Of a stretch of DNA of 37,622 bases, positions 16,769 to 25,417 are shown piece by piece (positions within the stretch are counted from its first letter, which is position 1; every line of letters starts with the position of its first letter). Location of the stretch: contig JACCYU010000024.1 in the NCBI GenBank assembly GCA_013696315.1, positions 1 through 37,622 on the forward strand, written 5' to 3'. Below the pieces are notes generated by a model. The model saw nothing but the letters and a program-made list of their open reading frames with translations. It made no database searches and had not been told where the DNA came from. The position numbers and the translations under genes are program-made. This stretch comes from Gammaproteobacteria bacterium. GTDB lineage: Bacteria > Pseudomonadota > Gammaproteobacteria > JACCYU01.

Positions 16769-17989
16769 TTATTTGCCGGCGGACGCGTACCATTGTTTTG
16801 GCGGCGCTGGTTGCGGCGCCGGTTTTGGCGCGCTGCCCAAGGCATCGATGGGCTTCACCGTCCCCCAGCCATGACAGCCCGGGCACTGCCAGTACAGGGC
16901 TCTGGTCGCCAGTCCACAGCGAGCACACAAATGCGAAGCCTGACGCCGCACATGTGCGTCCAGCGCATCGCCGATCGCGCGCAAAACGATGTCGTGGTTC
17001 GGGCCGGTTCCCCGTTTCAACCGAATGAACTCCGTGATCATCCTTAAGGACACCAAAGGCCGGTTCATCTCTTCGCATAAAACAGTGTCGGCGCCGGGTC
17101 CGTTACCTTTTTCCAGGCTGTTGACCATATCCAGCGTGACCGATAACCCGCAGTGATGCTCGCGCATCTGCCGCAATAATTTCTGATGGCCGACAATATC
17201 GCCGCACTGTGCGAAAGCCTCCTTGAGCTTTGGCAGCACCAGCGGAATGAAAGCCGGTTTCTGGCGGCCGACATCGCTGAAAAATTTGATAGCCATGCGG
17301 TAATCCGCCTGCGCAAAAGCCAGGTCGCCGAGCAGAATGCTTGCGCGCACGCAATCCGGGTCTTGAACCAGCGCCTGTCGCGCGTGTCGGAGCGCGCTGC
17401 CATGCTGGCTGTCGATCATACCGGCTTCGCCCAGTTCGCAATGATAATGCGCGATCACATCCCCCAGCGACGCGCCACACTCCCGCTGCCAGCGTACCGC
17501 GACATCGATCGCCTGCTGCCAGTCTTTCTCCTGTTCGTAGATTTCACGCAGATGCCTGTAGGCTTGCGGCGCGTGTCCACCAATATTGATAACCTCCTTG
17601 AAAAGATCCTCCGCGCGATCCAGCAGTCCCGCCCGCAAATAGTCTCTCGCCAGCTCCAGCAGTGCATCCGCGCGGTGGCCCAAATGCAGGTTGTCTATGG
17701 CAATAAGATTCTGATGAATGCGAATGGCGCGCTCGACTTCGCCGCGACGTCTGAAAAGATTGCCCAGCGCGATGTGCGTCTCGACTGTATCCGCATCGAT
17801 GTCGTCGATGCGCATGAACACTTCGAGCGCCTTGTCCGGCTGCTCGTTGAGCAGGAAGTTAAGGCCCTTGATGTAGTCATCGGGGAGCTGGACGGCAGGC
17901 CGTTCAGCTCGATTACTTATCGAGCGGCTGGCAGCGTACCAGCCCGAAACGGCCGCCGCGGGTACCAGCAGCCAGAGCAGATCGATCAT
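16769..17989 (-). CDS. lapB: LPS assembly protein LapB (YciM)
   Basis: LapB is an inner-membrane TPR protein that regulates LPS synthesis by guiding LpxC to FtsH. The 406-residue product starts with a single membrane anchor (MIDLLWLLVPAAAVSGWYAA), followed by DDYIKGLNFLLNEQPDKA and several TPR units. It ends in the rubredoxin-like metal site with cysteines at about 355, 358, 369 and 372 (CARC and CPGC). A Pro/Ala-rich tail of about 25 residues follows the metal knuckle. ATG 17989 has a modest AAGG site. It lies downstream of ihfB, as in related gammaproteobacteria, but the usual small membrane gene lapA is not between them. Confidence 0.95.
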   Translation of the reverse strand: MIDLLWLLVPAAAVSGWYAASRSISNRAERPAVQLPDDYIKGLNFLLNEQPDKALEVFMRIDDIDADTVETHIALGNLFRRRGEVERAIRIHQNLIAIDNLHLGHRADALLELARDYLRAGLLDRAEDLFKEVINIGGHAPQAYRHLREIYEQEKDWQQAIDVAVRWQRECGASLGDVIAHYHCELGEAGMIDSQHGSALRHARQALVQDPDCVRASILLGDLAFAQADYRMAIKFFSDVGRQKPAFIPLVLPKLKEAFAQCGDIVGHQKLLRQMREHHCGLSVTLDMVNSLEKGNGPGADTVLCEEMNRPLVSLRMITEFIRLKRGTGPNHDIVLRAIGDALDAHVRRQASHLCARCGLATRALYWQCPGCHGWGTVKPIDALGSAPKPAPQPAPPKQWYASAGK

Positions 17990-18131
17990 TCAGCCTTCAT
18001 GCGGGTGCCCGCAGGTGATACACGCAAAGCTGGCGGTCGGCTAGCCGCATGAATGCCCCTGCGCGTGATACGGAGAATGGCCAACGATAGAACGCTACCG
18101 CCACTGGTCAACCGGTGCGCCGCGCTGATAA

Positions 18132-18140
18132 TTTATACCA
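18132..18140 (-). promoter_or_regulatory. candidate extended -10 promoter for lapB
   Basis: On the minus strand the sequence reads TGGTATAAA, an extended -10-like element in the 179-bp ihfB-lapB gap. No TTGACA-like -35 is present at the right distance. It would drive lapB separately from the long operon. Confidence 0.3.
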
Positions 18141-18168
18141 TTCGATCGCGGGCCGCCCGACGTTGCGA

Positions 18169-18465
18169 TCAATCCGGCTCGATGAGCGGATCGTTGACGC
18201 GCTGCCTCAACGCCTTGCCCGGCTTAAAATGCGGGACGTGTTTGCCAGGCAAATACACGGGATCCCCGGTTTTTGGATTTCTGCCCGTGCGAGGCGGGCG
18301 GAAATGAAGTGAAAAACTTCCAAAGCCACGAATCTCGATACGTTTGCCGGTCGCAAGCGCACGACTCATCTGTTCAAGCAGGCTCTTGACCGAGAATTCG
18401 ACGTCCCGATAGGCAAGATGGCTCTGCTGGTGCGCAATTTTCTCAATTAATTCGGATTTCGTCAT
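18169..18465 (-). CDS. ihfB: integration host factor subunit beta
   Basis: IHF-beta pairs with IHF-alpha to bend DNA sharply in the minor groove, affecting transcription, recombination and nucleoid structure. The 98-residue product begins [11 protein letters not shown] at ATG 18465, the standard start; an upstream in-frame ATG would add nine unusual residues. The signature [20 protein letters not shown] and the beta-arm tip GRNPKTG with its intercalating proline are intact. It ends in [12 protein letters not shown]. It is 81 bases downstream of rpsA on the same strand, the classic gammaproteobacterial rpsA-ihfB order. Confidence 0.95.
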   Translation of the reverse strand: MTKSELIEKIAHQQSHLAYRDVEFSVKSLLEQMSRALATGKRIEIRGFGSFSLHFRPPRTGRNPKTGDPVYLPGKHVPHFKPGKALRQRVNDPLIEPD

Positions 18466-18546
18466 CGCTCGCCCGCGCAGGGAAGAAGGCAATCGGGCGC
18501 GTTACCCTGACAGCCATGGATTGGTTAGGTCAGTTAACACCCGCTA

Positions 18547-20217
18547 CTAGTCCTTGTTGTCCATCTGTTCCTTCAAAATATCGCCCAGCGAGGTGGTCGC
18601 GGCGCCGGTATGACTGTAGTCCTGCAAAGCTTCCGCTTCCTCGGCGTATTCCCTGGCTTTGATCGACAGCGTTATCGTGCGATTCTTGCGGTCCACGCCC
18701 ACGAATTTCGCCTGCACTTCGTCGCCCGCGTTCAGCACGGTGCGAACGTCCCCTACCCGGTCGCGCGCGAGCTCGGATGCACGCAAGGTACCCTCGACGC
18801 CGTCGCCAAGACTGATAATCGCCGCCTTGGCGTCGACTTCCCTGACCACGCCCTTGACGATGCTGCCCTTGGGATTATCGGCGACAAAGCTGGAAAATGG
18901 ATCCTTGTCGAGCTGCTTGACGCCAAGCGAAATACGCTCGCGACTGGAATCGACGGACAACACCACCGCATCGACCTCTTCGCCCTTTCTATAGTTGCGC
19001 ACCGCCTCTTCGCCCGGCACATTCCAGGAGATGTCGGACAGGTGCACCAACCCGTCAATGCCGCCGTCCAGACCAACGAATATGCCGAAATCGGTAATTG
19101 ACTTGATGACGCCTGAAACCTTGTCGCCCTTGTTATGTAAAGCGGCGAAATCGTCCCAGGGATTCGGCAGGCACTGCTTCATGCCCAGTGAGATGCGACG
19201 CCGATCTTCGTCGATATCGAGAATCATGACCTCGACCTCATCGCCCAGAGAAACCATCTTGGACGGGTTGACGTTCTTGTTGGTCCAGTCCATTTCCGAC
19301 ACATGCACCAGCCCTTCCACACCTTCCTCGACTTCCACGAAACAGCCGTAGTCGGCAATATTCGTTACCTTGCCGAACAGACGGGTCCGCTCCGGATAAC
19401 GGCGTGCAATGTCCACCCACGGATCTTCGCCAAGCTGCTTCAGGCCCAGCGACACGCGGCTGCGTTCCCGATCGAACTTGAGCACTTTCACGTCGATTTC
19501 ATCGCCGATATTCACGACTTCCGAAGGGTGCTTGACGCGCTTCCACGCCATGTCGGTGATGTGCAGCAAGCCGTCCACGCCGCCGAGATCCAGAAATGCG
19601 CCGTAATCGGTCAGGTTCTTTACGATGCCCTTGACCACGTGTCCCTCGCGAAGATTCTCCAGCAGCGCCTCGCGCTCGGCGCTGTATTCGGACTCGACGA
19701 TCGCGCGGCGCGACACCACCACGTTGTTGCGGCGCTGGTCCAGCTTGATAACCTTGAACTCCAGCTCCTTGCCTTCGAGATAAGTCGTGTCGCGCACGGG
19801 ACGCACATCGACCAGCGAACCCGGCAAGAAGGCGCGGATATCCCCCACTTCCACGGTGAAACCGCCCTTGACCTTGCCCGTAATGCTGCCCGTTACCGCC
19901 TCGCCTGCTTCGAAAGCCTGTTCCAGCACCGCCCATGACCGCGCGCGCCGTGCCTTTTCGCGCGACAACTTGGTCTCGCCGAAGCCATCCTCGACCGCAT
20001 CCAGCGCAACTTCCACGATATCACCCACATGCACATTGAGCTCGCCGCGTTCGCTGCGAAACTGATCGATGGGGATAACACCTTCGGACTTGAGGCCGGC
20101 GTTGACGATTACGGTATCGTTGCGGATGTCGATGACGGTACCATTGATAATGGTGCCGGGTCGCATTTGAATATTGTTCAGGCTTTCTTCGAACAGCTGC
20201 GCAAAGCTTTCACTCAT
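18547..20217 (-). CDS. rpsA: 30S ribosomal protein S1
   Basis: S1 binds mRNA leaders and brings them to the 30S subunit. The 556-residue product is almost the same length as E. coli S1 (557). It has six S1 OB-fold repeats, visible as recurring GxVxxxxDYGxFVxLxGVxGLxHxS blocks (for example [20 protein letters not shown] and [20 protein letters not shown]). ATG 20217 ([13 protein letters not shown]) fits the family start. There is no clear Shine-Dalgarno sequence before it, which is also true of E. coli rpsA, where translation is autoregulated by S1. It lies 39 bases after cmk. Confidence 0.97.
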   Translation of the reverse strand: MSESFAQLFEESLNNIQMRPGTIINGTVIDIRNDTVIVNAGLKSEGVIPIDQFRSERGELNVHVGDIVEVALDAVEDGFGETKLSREKARRARSWAVLEQAFEAGEAVTGSITGKVKGGFTVEVGDIRAFLPGSLVDVRPVRDTTYLEGKELEFKVIKLDQRRNNVVVSRRAIVESEYSAEREALLENLREGHVVKGIVKNLTDYGAFLDLGGVDGLLHITDMAWKRVKHPSEVVNIGDEIDVKVLKFDRERSRVSLGLKQLGEDPWVDIARRYPERTRLFGKVTNIADYGCFVEVEEGVEGLVHVSEMDWTNKNVNPSKMVSLGDEVEVMILDIDEDRRRISLGMKQCLPNPWDDFAALHNKGDKVSGVIKSITDFGIFVGLDGGIDGLVHLSDISWNVPGEEAVRNYRKGEEVDAVVLSVDSSRERISLGVKQLDKDPFSSFVADNPKGSIVKGVVREVDAKAAIISLGDGVEGTLRASELARDRVGDVRTVLNAGDEVQAKFVGVDRKNRTITLSIKAREYAEEAEALQDYSHTGAATTSLGDILKEQMDNKD

Positions 20218-20256
20218 GGGTTGACTGGACTCATAGACGTTAAGGGATTGCTGCAA

Positions 20257-20949
20257 TCAATCCCTCGAGGTTGGTTGACGTTCGTTCACAAGGCGCACGA
20301 CACTCGCAAACACCTGATCGATATTTCTTCCCGTAGAATCAACGATAACCGCGTCCGCCGCGGGCGCGAGCGGTGCGGCCTTACGTTCTCTATCCCGCTG
20401 ATCACGGGTACTCAATTCTTCCAGAAGGTCGGCGAGCTTAGCACCAATCCCTAGCGCCATCAACTGCTTATGGCGTCTGTAGGCACGTTCATCAAGGCTT
20501 GCCGTGAGGTATATCTTGAGCGCGGCGTCGGGAAATATCACCGTACCCATATCGCGGCCCTCGGCGACCAGCCCAGGCGGTCGGCGGAACGCGCGCTGAC
20601 GGAACACAAGCGCATCGCGTACCGCCGGGATGCACGCCAGCCGGGACGCCATGTCACCGCAGGCCTCGGAGCGCAACGCCTCGGTACGATCCTCACCATC
20701 GAGCCATGCGCGGCGCCCGCCGTCGGGTTCAGTGCTGAATACGACGTTGAAGCCAGTCGCTAGACCTGCCAGATCGGAAACCGCATCCAAAGAAATACCA
20801 TGCCGCCGCACCGCCAGCGCCAGCGCGCGATAAAGCGCGCCGCTATCGAGCAGGCCGTATCCCAGATGGCCCGCAAGGCGGCTGCTGACCGCGCCCTTGC
20901 CGGCGCCGCCGGGGCCATCGATAGTAATAACCGGTGCTTCGCCCCTCAC
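20257..20949 (-). CDS. cmk: cytidylate kinase
   Basis: Cmk phosphorylates CMP and dCMP with ATP, feeding CTP/dCTP pools and recycling RNA and lipid-derived CMP. The 230-residue product has the P-loop GPGGAGKG (about residues 12-19), the CMP-binding DSGALYRALAL, the conserved VAEGRDMGTVIFPDA and the late RDQRDRERKAAPLAPAADAV block. The P-loop has Gly and Ala where E. coli has Ser and Thr (GPSGAGKGT). It starts at GTG 20949, overlapping the aroA stop in GTGA, so the two are probably translationally coupled. Confidence 0.95.
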   Translation of the reverse strand: MRGEAPVITIDGPGGAGKGAVSSRLAGHLGYGLLDSGALYRALALAVRRHGISLDAVSDLAGLATGFNVVFSTEPDGGRRAWLDGEDRTEALRSEACGDMASRLACIPAVRDALVFRQRAFRRPPGLVAEGRDMGTVIFPDAALKIYLTASLDERAYRRHKQLMALGIGAKLADLLEELSTRDQRDRERKAAPLAPAADAVIVDSTGRNIDQVFASVVRLVNERQPTSRD

Positions 20950-22316
20950 GCGCAGAAGGGCTCAGAAATATTCAGGCCCGCGCCCGTGGCCAGCGCGGCA
21001 AAACCCGGAAACGAGGTTGCGACGTTTGCGCAATCGTTGATGACAATCTCACCGTCCGCCACCGCGCCGGCAACCGCGAACGCCATGGCGATACGATGAT
21101 CGCCGTGGCTGTCTATCACGCCGCCGCGCAACTGCCCGCCGATCACGCGCATGCCATCGACGGCGGGCGTGGCGTCGATCCCGCAAGCCTGCAATCCCGC
21201 GGTCATAACCTGGATGCGGTCGCTTTCCTTGACCCGCAGTTCCTTGGCTTCGGTTAACACCGTTTCCCCTTTTGCGCATGCCGCCGCAACGAGAATCGCG
21301 GGAAACTCGTCGATCGCCAGCGGCACCAGCGCTGGCGGAATTTGGGTGCCGGTCAGTGGCGCGTGCCGTACGCGCAGATCCGCCACCGGCTCGCCGCCGG
21401 CGGTGCGCTCATTGACCAATTCGATATCCGCCCCCATCAGTCGCAGGATGTCGATCACGCCGCGACGGGTGGAATTGACGCCAACCTGAGCAAGTATAAC
21501 GTCCGACCCCGGCGCGATGCTGGCGCCGACCATGAAAAACGCCGCGGAGGAAATGTCCGCGGGGACTTCGATGTCGCGCGCGATAAGCCTGCCGCCGCCA
21601 CGCAGACTCACGCCACCGCGTATCACGTGCAACGGGTAGCCAAACGCAGTCAACATCCGCTCGGTATGGTCACGGGTCATGACGGGCTCGGTAACAGAGG
21701 TCTTGCCTTGCGCATAAAGCCCCGCCAGCAACAGACAGGACTTGACTTGCGCGCTCGCCACCGGCATGTCATACGCGATGCCCCGTAATTCGCCACCACC
21801 CGCGATGATCAGCGGTGCGGTGCCTAGCGCACTGGTGCGGATGGCCGCACCCATCGCCGTCAGCGGCTCGGCAATACGGCGCATGGGACGGCGCACAAGC
21901 GAGGCGTCGCCGACAAGTTTTGACGCGAACGATTGCCCGCACAGCAGACCCGCCAGCAGCCGCATCGACGTGCCGGAGTTGCCCACATCCAGGTCCATGG
22001 ACGGCGCTTGCAGCCCATGCAGACCCACGCCTTCGATTTTCACTTCGCCGCTTTCGGCGAAGTCCATCCGCACGCCCATGGTGCGGAACGCACGCGCCGT
22101 GGCCAGACAGTCCTGTGCATGCAAAAAACCCGCGATGCGCGTTGTCCCTTCCGCAATCGCCCCGAACATGAGTGCGCGATGGGAGATCGACTTGTCGCCT
22201 GGCACCCGCAATGTGCCGTTGACGCTGCCGCCCGGTCGCGTGCGAAAGCTTAAAGGCCGTGGCGTCCCGCTCTCCACCTCGCGGGCATCGCCAGACGGAT
22301 CAGGGCTCACGATCAT
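20946..22316 (-). CDS. aroA: 3-phosphoshikimate 1-carboxyvinyltransferase (EPSP synthase)
   Basis: AroA joins PEP to shikimate-3-phosphate, the sixth step of the shikimate pathway. The 456-residue product shows the PEP-binding VPGDKSISHRALM, the second signature GNSGTSMRLLAGLL and the late ELRVKESDRIQ, then GDHRIAMAFAVAG. The SAQVKSCLLLAGL block resembles the class II (CP4-like) family more than the E. coli-type class I (SSQF). An N-terminal extension of about 25 residues precedes the core. ATG 22316 overlaps the tyrA stop in ATGA, and the end overlaps cmk. In some Pseudomonas aroA is fused to tyrA; here they are separate but overlapping. Confidence 0.96.
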   Translation of the reverse strand: MIVSPDPSGDAREVESGTPRPLSFRTRPGGSVNGTLRVPGDKSISHRALMFGAIAEGTTRIAGFLHAQDCLATARAFRTMGVRMDFAESGEVKIEGVGLHGLQAPSMDLDVGNSGTSMRLLAGLLCGQSFASKLVGDASLVRRPMRRIAEPLTAMGAAIRTSALGTAPLIIAGGGELRGIAYDMPVASAQVKSCLLLAGLYAQGKTSVTEPVMTRDHTERMLTAFGYPLHVIRGGVSLRGGGRLIARDIEVPADISSAAFFMVGASIAPGSDVILAQVGVNSTRRGVIDILRLMGADIELVNERTAGGEPVADLRVRHAPLTGTQIPPALVPLAIDEFPAILVAAACAKGETVLTEAKELRVKESDRIQVMTAGLQACGIDATPAVDGMRVIGGQLRGGVIDSHGDHRIAMAFAVAGAVADGEIVINDCANVATSFPGFAALATGAGLNISEPFCA

Positions 22317-23176
22317 TCACCGGTCGCGATTCCGTCACGCGCCTGCTTGGCGCGCGTAAACAGCGCCTGCAGGCTCGTTCCGTCATGCCTCAGGATTGCG
22401 TCTTCGATGCGTTCCAGATCATTGCGATAGCGGCCGATCAGCGATCGGATCGCATCGCCGTTCGCCAGCAAGATATCGCGCCACATCACCGGGTCGCTGG
22501 AAGCGATACGCGTGAAATCTTTGAATCCACCAGCGGCAAAGCGGAAAATTTCATCGCGTTCGGCCAGCCGCGCCAGACTCTCGACCAGCGCATACGCGAG
22601 CACGTGCGGCAGATGGCTGGTCGCGGCCAGCACACGATCGTGATGTTCGACATCCATTTCCTCAACACTTGCGCCCGCCTGCTCCCACATGGATTTCACG
22701 GTCTGCAACGCCTTGCGATCGGTATTCACAAACGGTGTCAGGATCACCTTGCGGCCCCGATACAACCTGGCAAAAGCAGCCTCGACACCACTGTGCTCGG
22801 TGCCCGCGATGGGATGACCCGGAACAAAGTACGTCGGCACTTCACCGAACACGTTGCGCGCGGCCTCGACCACCGAGTGCTTGGCGCTGCCGACATCGGT
22901 GAGCACCACGCCTTCCGCCAGATGATCCTTGATGGCAGCGAACACCGCGAGCATGGCGCCCAGCGGCACGGCGACAACGGTCATGTCCGCACCGGTGACC
23001 GCGCGCCGGGCGTCGATCTCGAATCGATCGATTACGCCGAGTTCCACGGCCTTGCGCAGATGCGATGCGTCCCGCCCCGCGCCGATGATCTCGCCGACCG
23101 CGCCGGCGCGCCGCAGCGCCAGCGCCAGCGAGCCGCCGATCAGACCCACGCCGATCACGCACAAGCGCCGGATCAT
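22313..23176 (-). CDS. tyrA: prephenate dehydrogenase (TyrA family)
   Basis: This enzyme oxidatively decarboxylates prephenate (or arogenate) toward tyrosine. The 287-residue product has the NAD(P)-binding Rossmann start CVIGVGLIGGSLALALRRAG, then DVGSAKHSVV, the conserved GHPIAGTEHSG and the helical C-terminal block with SHLPHVLAYAL and FAAGGFKDFTRIASSDP. There is no fused chorismate mutase and no obvious regulatory ACT domain. Cofactor and substrate preference cannot be settled by eye. It overlaps hisC and aroA by ATGA junctions, showing tight coupling. Confidence 0.95.
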   Translation of the reverse strand: MIRRLCVIGVGLIGGSLALALRRAGAVGEIIGAGRDASHLRKAVELGVIDRFEIDARRAVTGADMTVVAVPLGAMLAVFAAIKDHLAEGVVLTDVGSAKHSVVEAARNVFGEVPTYFVPGHPIAGTEHSGVEAAFARLYRGRKVILTPFVNTDRKALQTVKSMWEQAGASVEEMDVEHHDRVLAATSHLPHVLAYALVESLARLAERDEIFRFAAGGFKDFTRIASSDPVMWRDILLANGDAIRSLIGRYRNDLERIEDAILRHDGTSLQALFTRAKQARDGIATGE

Positions 23177-24300
23177 GGGCTAAGCACCTTGTCCAGCGCG
23201 TCGAGTACACGCCGGTTCTGATCCTCGCGTCCGATGGTGATGCGCAGGTACTCCGGCAGTTCGTAACTCGCGACGGGGCGTACGATCACGCCCCCGCGCA
23301 GCAACGCCTGGTACACCGCAGAGGCGTCGCGGCCGACGTTGACGCAAATAAAATTGCCTACCGACGGTATGAAGTGCAAGCCCCGCGCCTCGAACGCGCC
23401 CGCGAACTGCGCGAGGCCGGCGTTGTTCATCTCGCGGCTCTCCGCCACGTGCCCGGCGTCATCCAGCGCCGCCAGCGCCGCGGCCTGCGCGACACTGCTG
23501 GTGTTGAACGGCTGACGCACGCGATTCAGCAGTTGCGCGACGGCGGGGTGCGAAAGTCCGTATCCGATACGCAGGCCCGCGAGCCCGTAAACCTTGGAAA
23601 AAGTGCGGGTCACGATCAGGTTCGGGAATTCCGCCAGCCACGCCACCGCGTTGGGATAGTCCGACGCCTGCACGTACTCGAAATAGGCTTCGTCGACCAC
23701 GATTAGCGTGGTGGCGGGTAATTCGCCTATAAACTGGCGCAGCTGCGCGCCATCGATCCAGGTGCCGGTAGGATTGTTCGGATTGGCGACGAACACCACT
23801 CGCGTCTCGCCATCGACCAGTTTGCCAAGCGCGTTCAAATCGTGGCCGTAAGGCATGGCGTGATCCGGCGCGTTAGGCTGCGCCACCCGTGGGGCCGCGC
23901 CCACGGCCTGCACCACGATCGGATACACGGCAAAAGCGTGCCGTGAAAACACCGCGTTGAGACCGGGCCTTAAAAAAGCGCGCGCGACCAGCTCCAGAAT
24001 CTCGTTCGAGCCGTTGCCCAACGTGACACATTCACGCGCCACATGGTGATAATCGGCCAGCGCGGCCTTGAGCGCAAAGCCGTTGCCGTCGGGATAAATG
24101 GAAATCTTGCCGACCTCCCGCTGCATGGCGGCCATCGCCAGCGGGCCGGGGCCCAGCGGATTTTCATTGGATGCGAGTTTGAGCGAATCGTGGATACCGA
24201 GCTCTCGCTCCAGCGTTTCGATCGGCTTGCCCGGCTCGTATGGTTGCAGCCGCCGCACACCCTCGACCGCCAGATTCAGAAAATCGCAACTCATGTGCAT
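23173..24300 (-). CDS. hisC: histidinol-phosphate aminotransferase
   Basis: HisC is a fold-type I PLP enzyme for histidine synthesis. In this gene context it may also transaminate phenylpyruvate, hydroxyphenylpyruvate or prephenate, as known for HisC paralogues in the supraoperon. The 375-residue product shows LASNENPLGPGP, the GNGSNEILEL loop, FVANPNNPTGTW, VDEAYFEY and the PLP lysine in RTFSKVYGLAGLRIGYG. ATG 24300 (or 24294, two codons on) is the likely start. The longer frame from 24429 lies inside pheA and is rejected. It starts 19 bases after pheA and overlaps tyrA at its end. Confidence 0.94.
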   Translation of the reverse strand: MHMSCDFLNLAVEGVRRLQPYEPGKPIETLERELGIHDSLKLASNENPLGPGPLAMAAMQREVGKISIYPDGNGFALKAALADYHHVARECVTLGNGSNEILELVARAFLRPGLNAVFSRHAFAVYPIVVQAVGAAPRVAQPNAPDHAMPYGHDLNALGKLVDGETRVVFVANPNNPTGTWIDGAQLRQFIGELPATTLIVVDEAYFEYVQASDYPNAVAWLAEFPNLIVTRTFSKVYGLAGLRIGYGLSHPAVAQLLNRVRQPFNTSSVAQAAALAALDDAGHVAESREMNNAGLAQFAGAFEARGLHFIPSVGNFICVNVGRDASAVYQALLRGGVIVRPVASYELPEYLRITIGREDQNRRVLDALDKVLSP

Positions 24301-24319
24301 GGCCGGGTCACGAGGAGCA

Positions 24320-25405
24320 CTAAAGCACGGCGCGCGGGTACGAGCCAAGCACCTTGAACAGGTCGCCGAGTTTCTCCAGGTCATCCAGCGCCGGCTTGAG
24401 ATTACCGTCGTCCATGTGACCTTCCACATCCAGAAAAAATACGTATTCCCAGTTGACCAGTTGCGACGGGCGCGAGGCGATGCGCGTCATGCTTACCCCG
24501 TTTTGCGCCAGTGGCGCCAGCAACCGGCATAGCAGGCCGGGCTGGTTGCGTCCCGACACCACCAGGCTGGTCTTGTCGAAACCGCTGGGCGGCACGCGCT
24601 GGCGGCCGATGATCAAAAAGCGCGTGATGTTGTTCGGATTGTCCTCGATATTGTTGCGGAGCGCCCGCAAACCGTAAGTGCGCGCGGCGGCGTCGCCAGC
24701 GATGGCGGCGGCATTGCCTTCTCCACGCGCCCGGCGGGCGCCCTCGGCATTGCTGCTGACCGCAATGCGCTCTGCTTGCGGCAGATTCGAATCCAGCCAG
24801 CCGCGACACTGCGCCAGCGACTGCTGATGCGAATACACGCGTTCGACTTTCGCGGCCTCGTCCAGAGTCGAAAGCAGATGATGGTGAATGCGCAGTTCGA
24901 CTTCGCCGTTTATCTTGAGCGACGACTGCAAAAACATGTCCAGGGTGTGATTGACCACGCCCTCGGTGGAATTTTCGATCGGCACCACGCCGTAATGCGT
25001 GGTGCCGGATTCGACCTCGCGAAACACCTGGTCGATGGCGCCTAGCGCGATGGCCTTGACCGAATGACCGAAATGCTTTAGTACCGCCTCCTGCGTAAAG
25101 GTGCCCTCGGGCCCGAGAAACGCCACCTTGAGCGGTTGTTCGAGCGCCAGGCACGCGGACATGATTTCGCGAAACAGGCGGGCCATCTCCTCCTCGCTCA
25201 ACGGTCCTTTGTTCCGGGCCAGCACCCTGCGTAACACCTCGGCCTCGCGCTCGGGACGATAGCAGGGCGCATCCGCGTCGGTCTGGCGCTTGATACGCGC
25301 AACGTTGAGCGCCACCTCGGCGCGTTCGCTGATGAGGCGCATGATCCTGGCGTCCAGCTCGTCGATTTGTTCGCGGGCGACGTTCAGTGCATCGCGGTCG
25401 TTCAT
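24320..25405 (-). CDS. pheA: chorismate mutase/prephenate dehydratase (P-protein)
   Basis: The 361-residue protein converts chorismate to prephenate to phenylpyruvate. Residues 1-95 are an AroQ-type chorismate mutase (ELDARIMRLISERAEVALNVARIK). The dehydratase domain follows (VAFLGPEGTFTQEA, VPIENSTEGVVNHTLD, NNITRFLIIG with the catalytic Thr-Arg-Phe). The C-terminal ACT domain (about 278-361) normally senses Phe through GAL and ESRP motifs. Here they read GLL (about 290-292) and ASRP (310-313). The Glu-to-Ala change is a GCC codon, two substitutions from a Glu codon, so it is unlikely to be a base-call slip. Feedback control may be weakened. It is 12 bases after serA. Confidence 0.95.
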   Translation of the reverse strand: MNDRDALNVAREQIDELDARIMRLISERAEVALNVARIKRQTDADAPCYRPEREAEVLRRVLARNKGPLSEEEMARLFREIMSACLALEQPLKVAFLGPEGTFTQEAVLKHFGHSVKAIALGAIDQVFREVESGTTHYGVVPIENSTEGVVNHTLDMFLQSSLKINGEVELRIHHHLLSTLDEAAKVERVYSHQQSLAQCRGWLDSNLPQAERIAVSSNAEGARRARGEGNAAAIAGDAAARTYGLRALRNNIEDNPNNITRFLIIGRQRVPPSGFDKTSLVVSGRNQPGLLCRLLAPLAQNGVSMTRIASRPSQLVNWEYVFFLDVEGHMDDGNLKPALDDLEKLGDLFKVLGSYPRAVL

Positions 25406-25417
25406 GTCCTTAGCGTG

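Noticed and set aside
17186-18052. 288-codon plus-strand frame over lapB
   Set aside because: It is antisense to a clear LapB gene and its protein has no recognisable features. GC-rich codon usage produces such shadows.
24294-24429. N-terminal extension of hisC to 24429
   Set aside because: The added 43 residues lie inside the pheA end, are Arg/Trp/Cys-rich and are unlike any HisC start.
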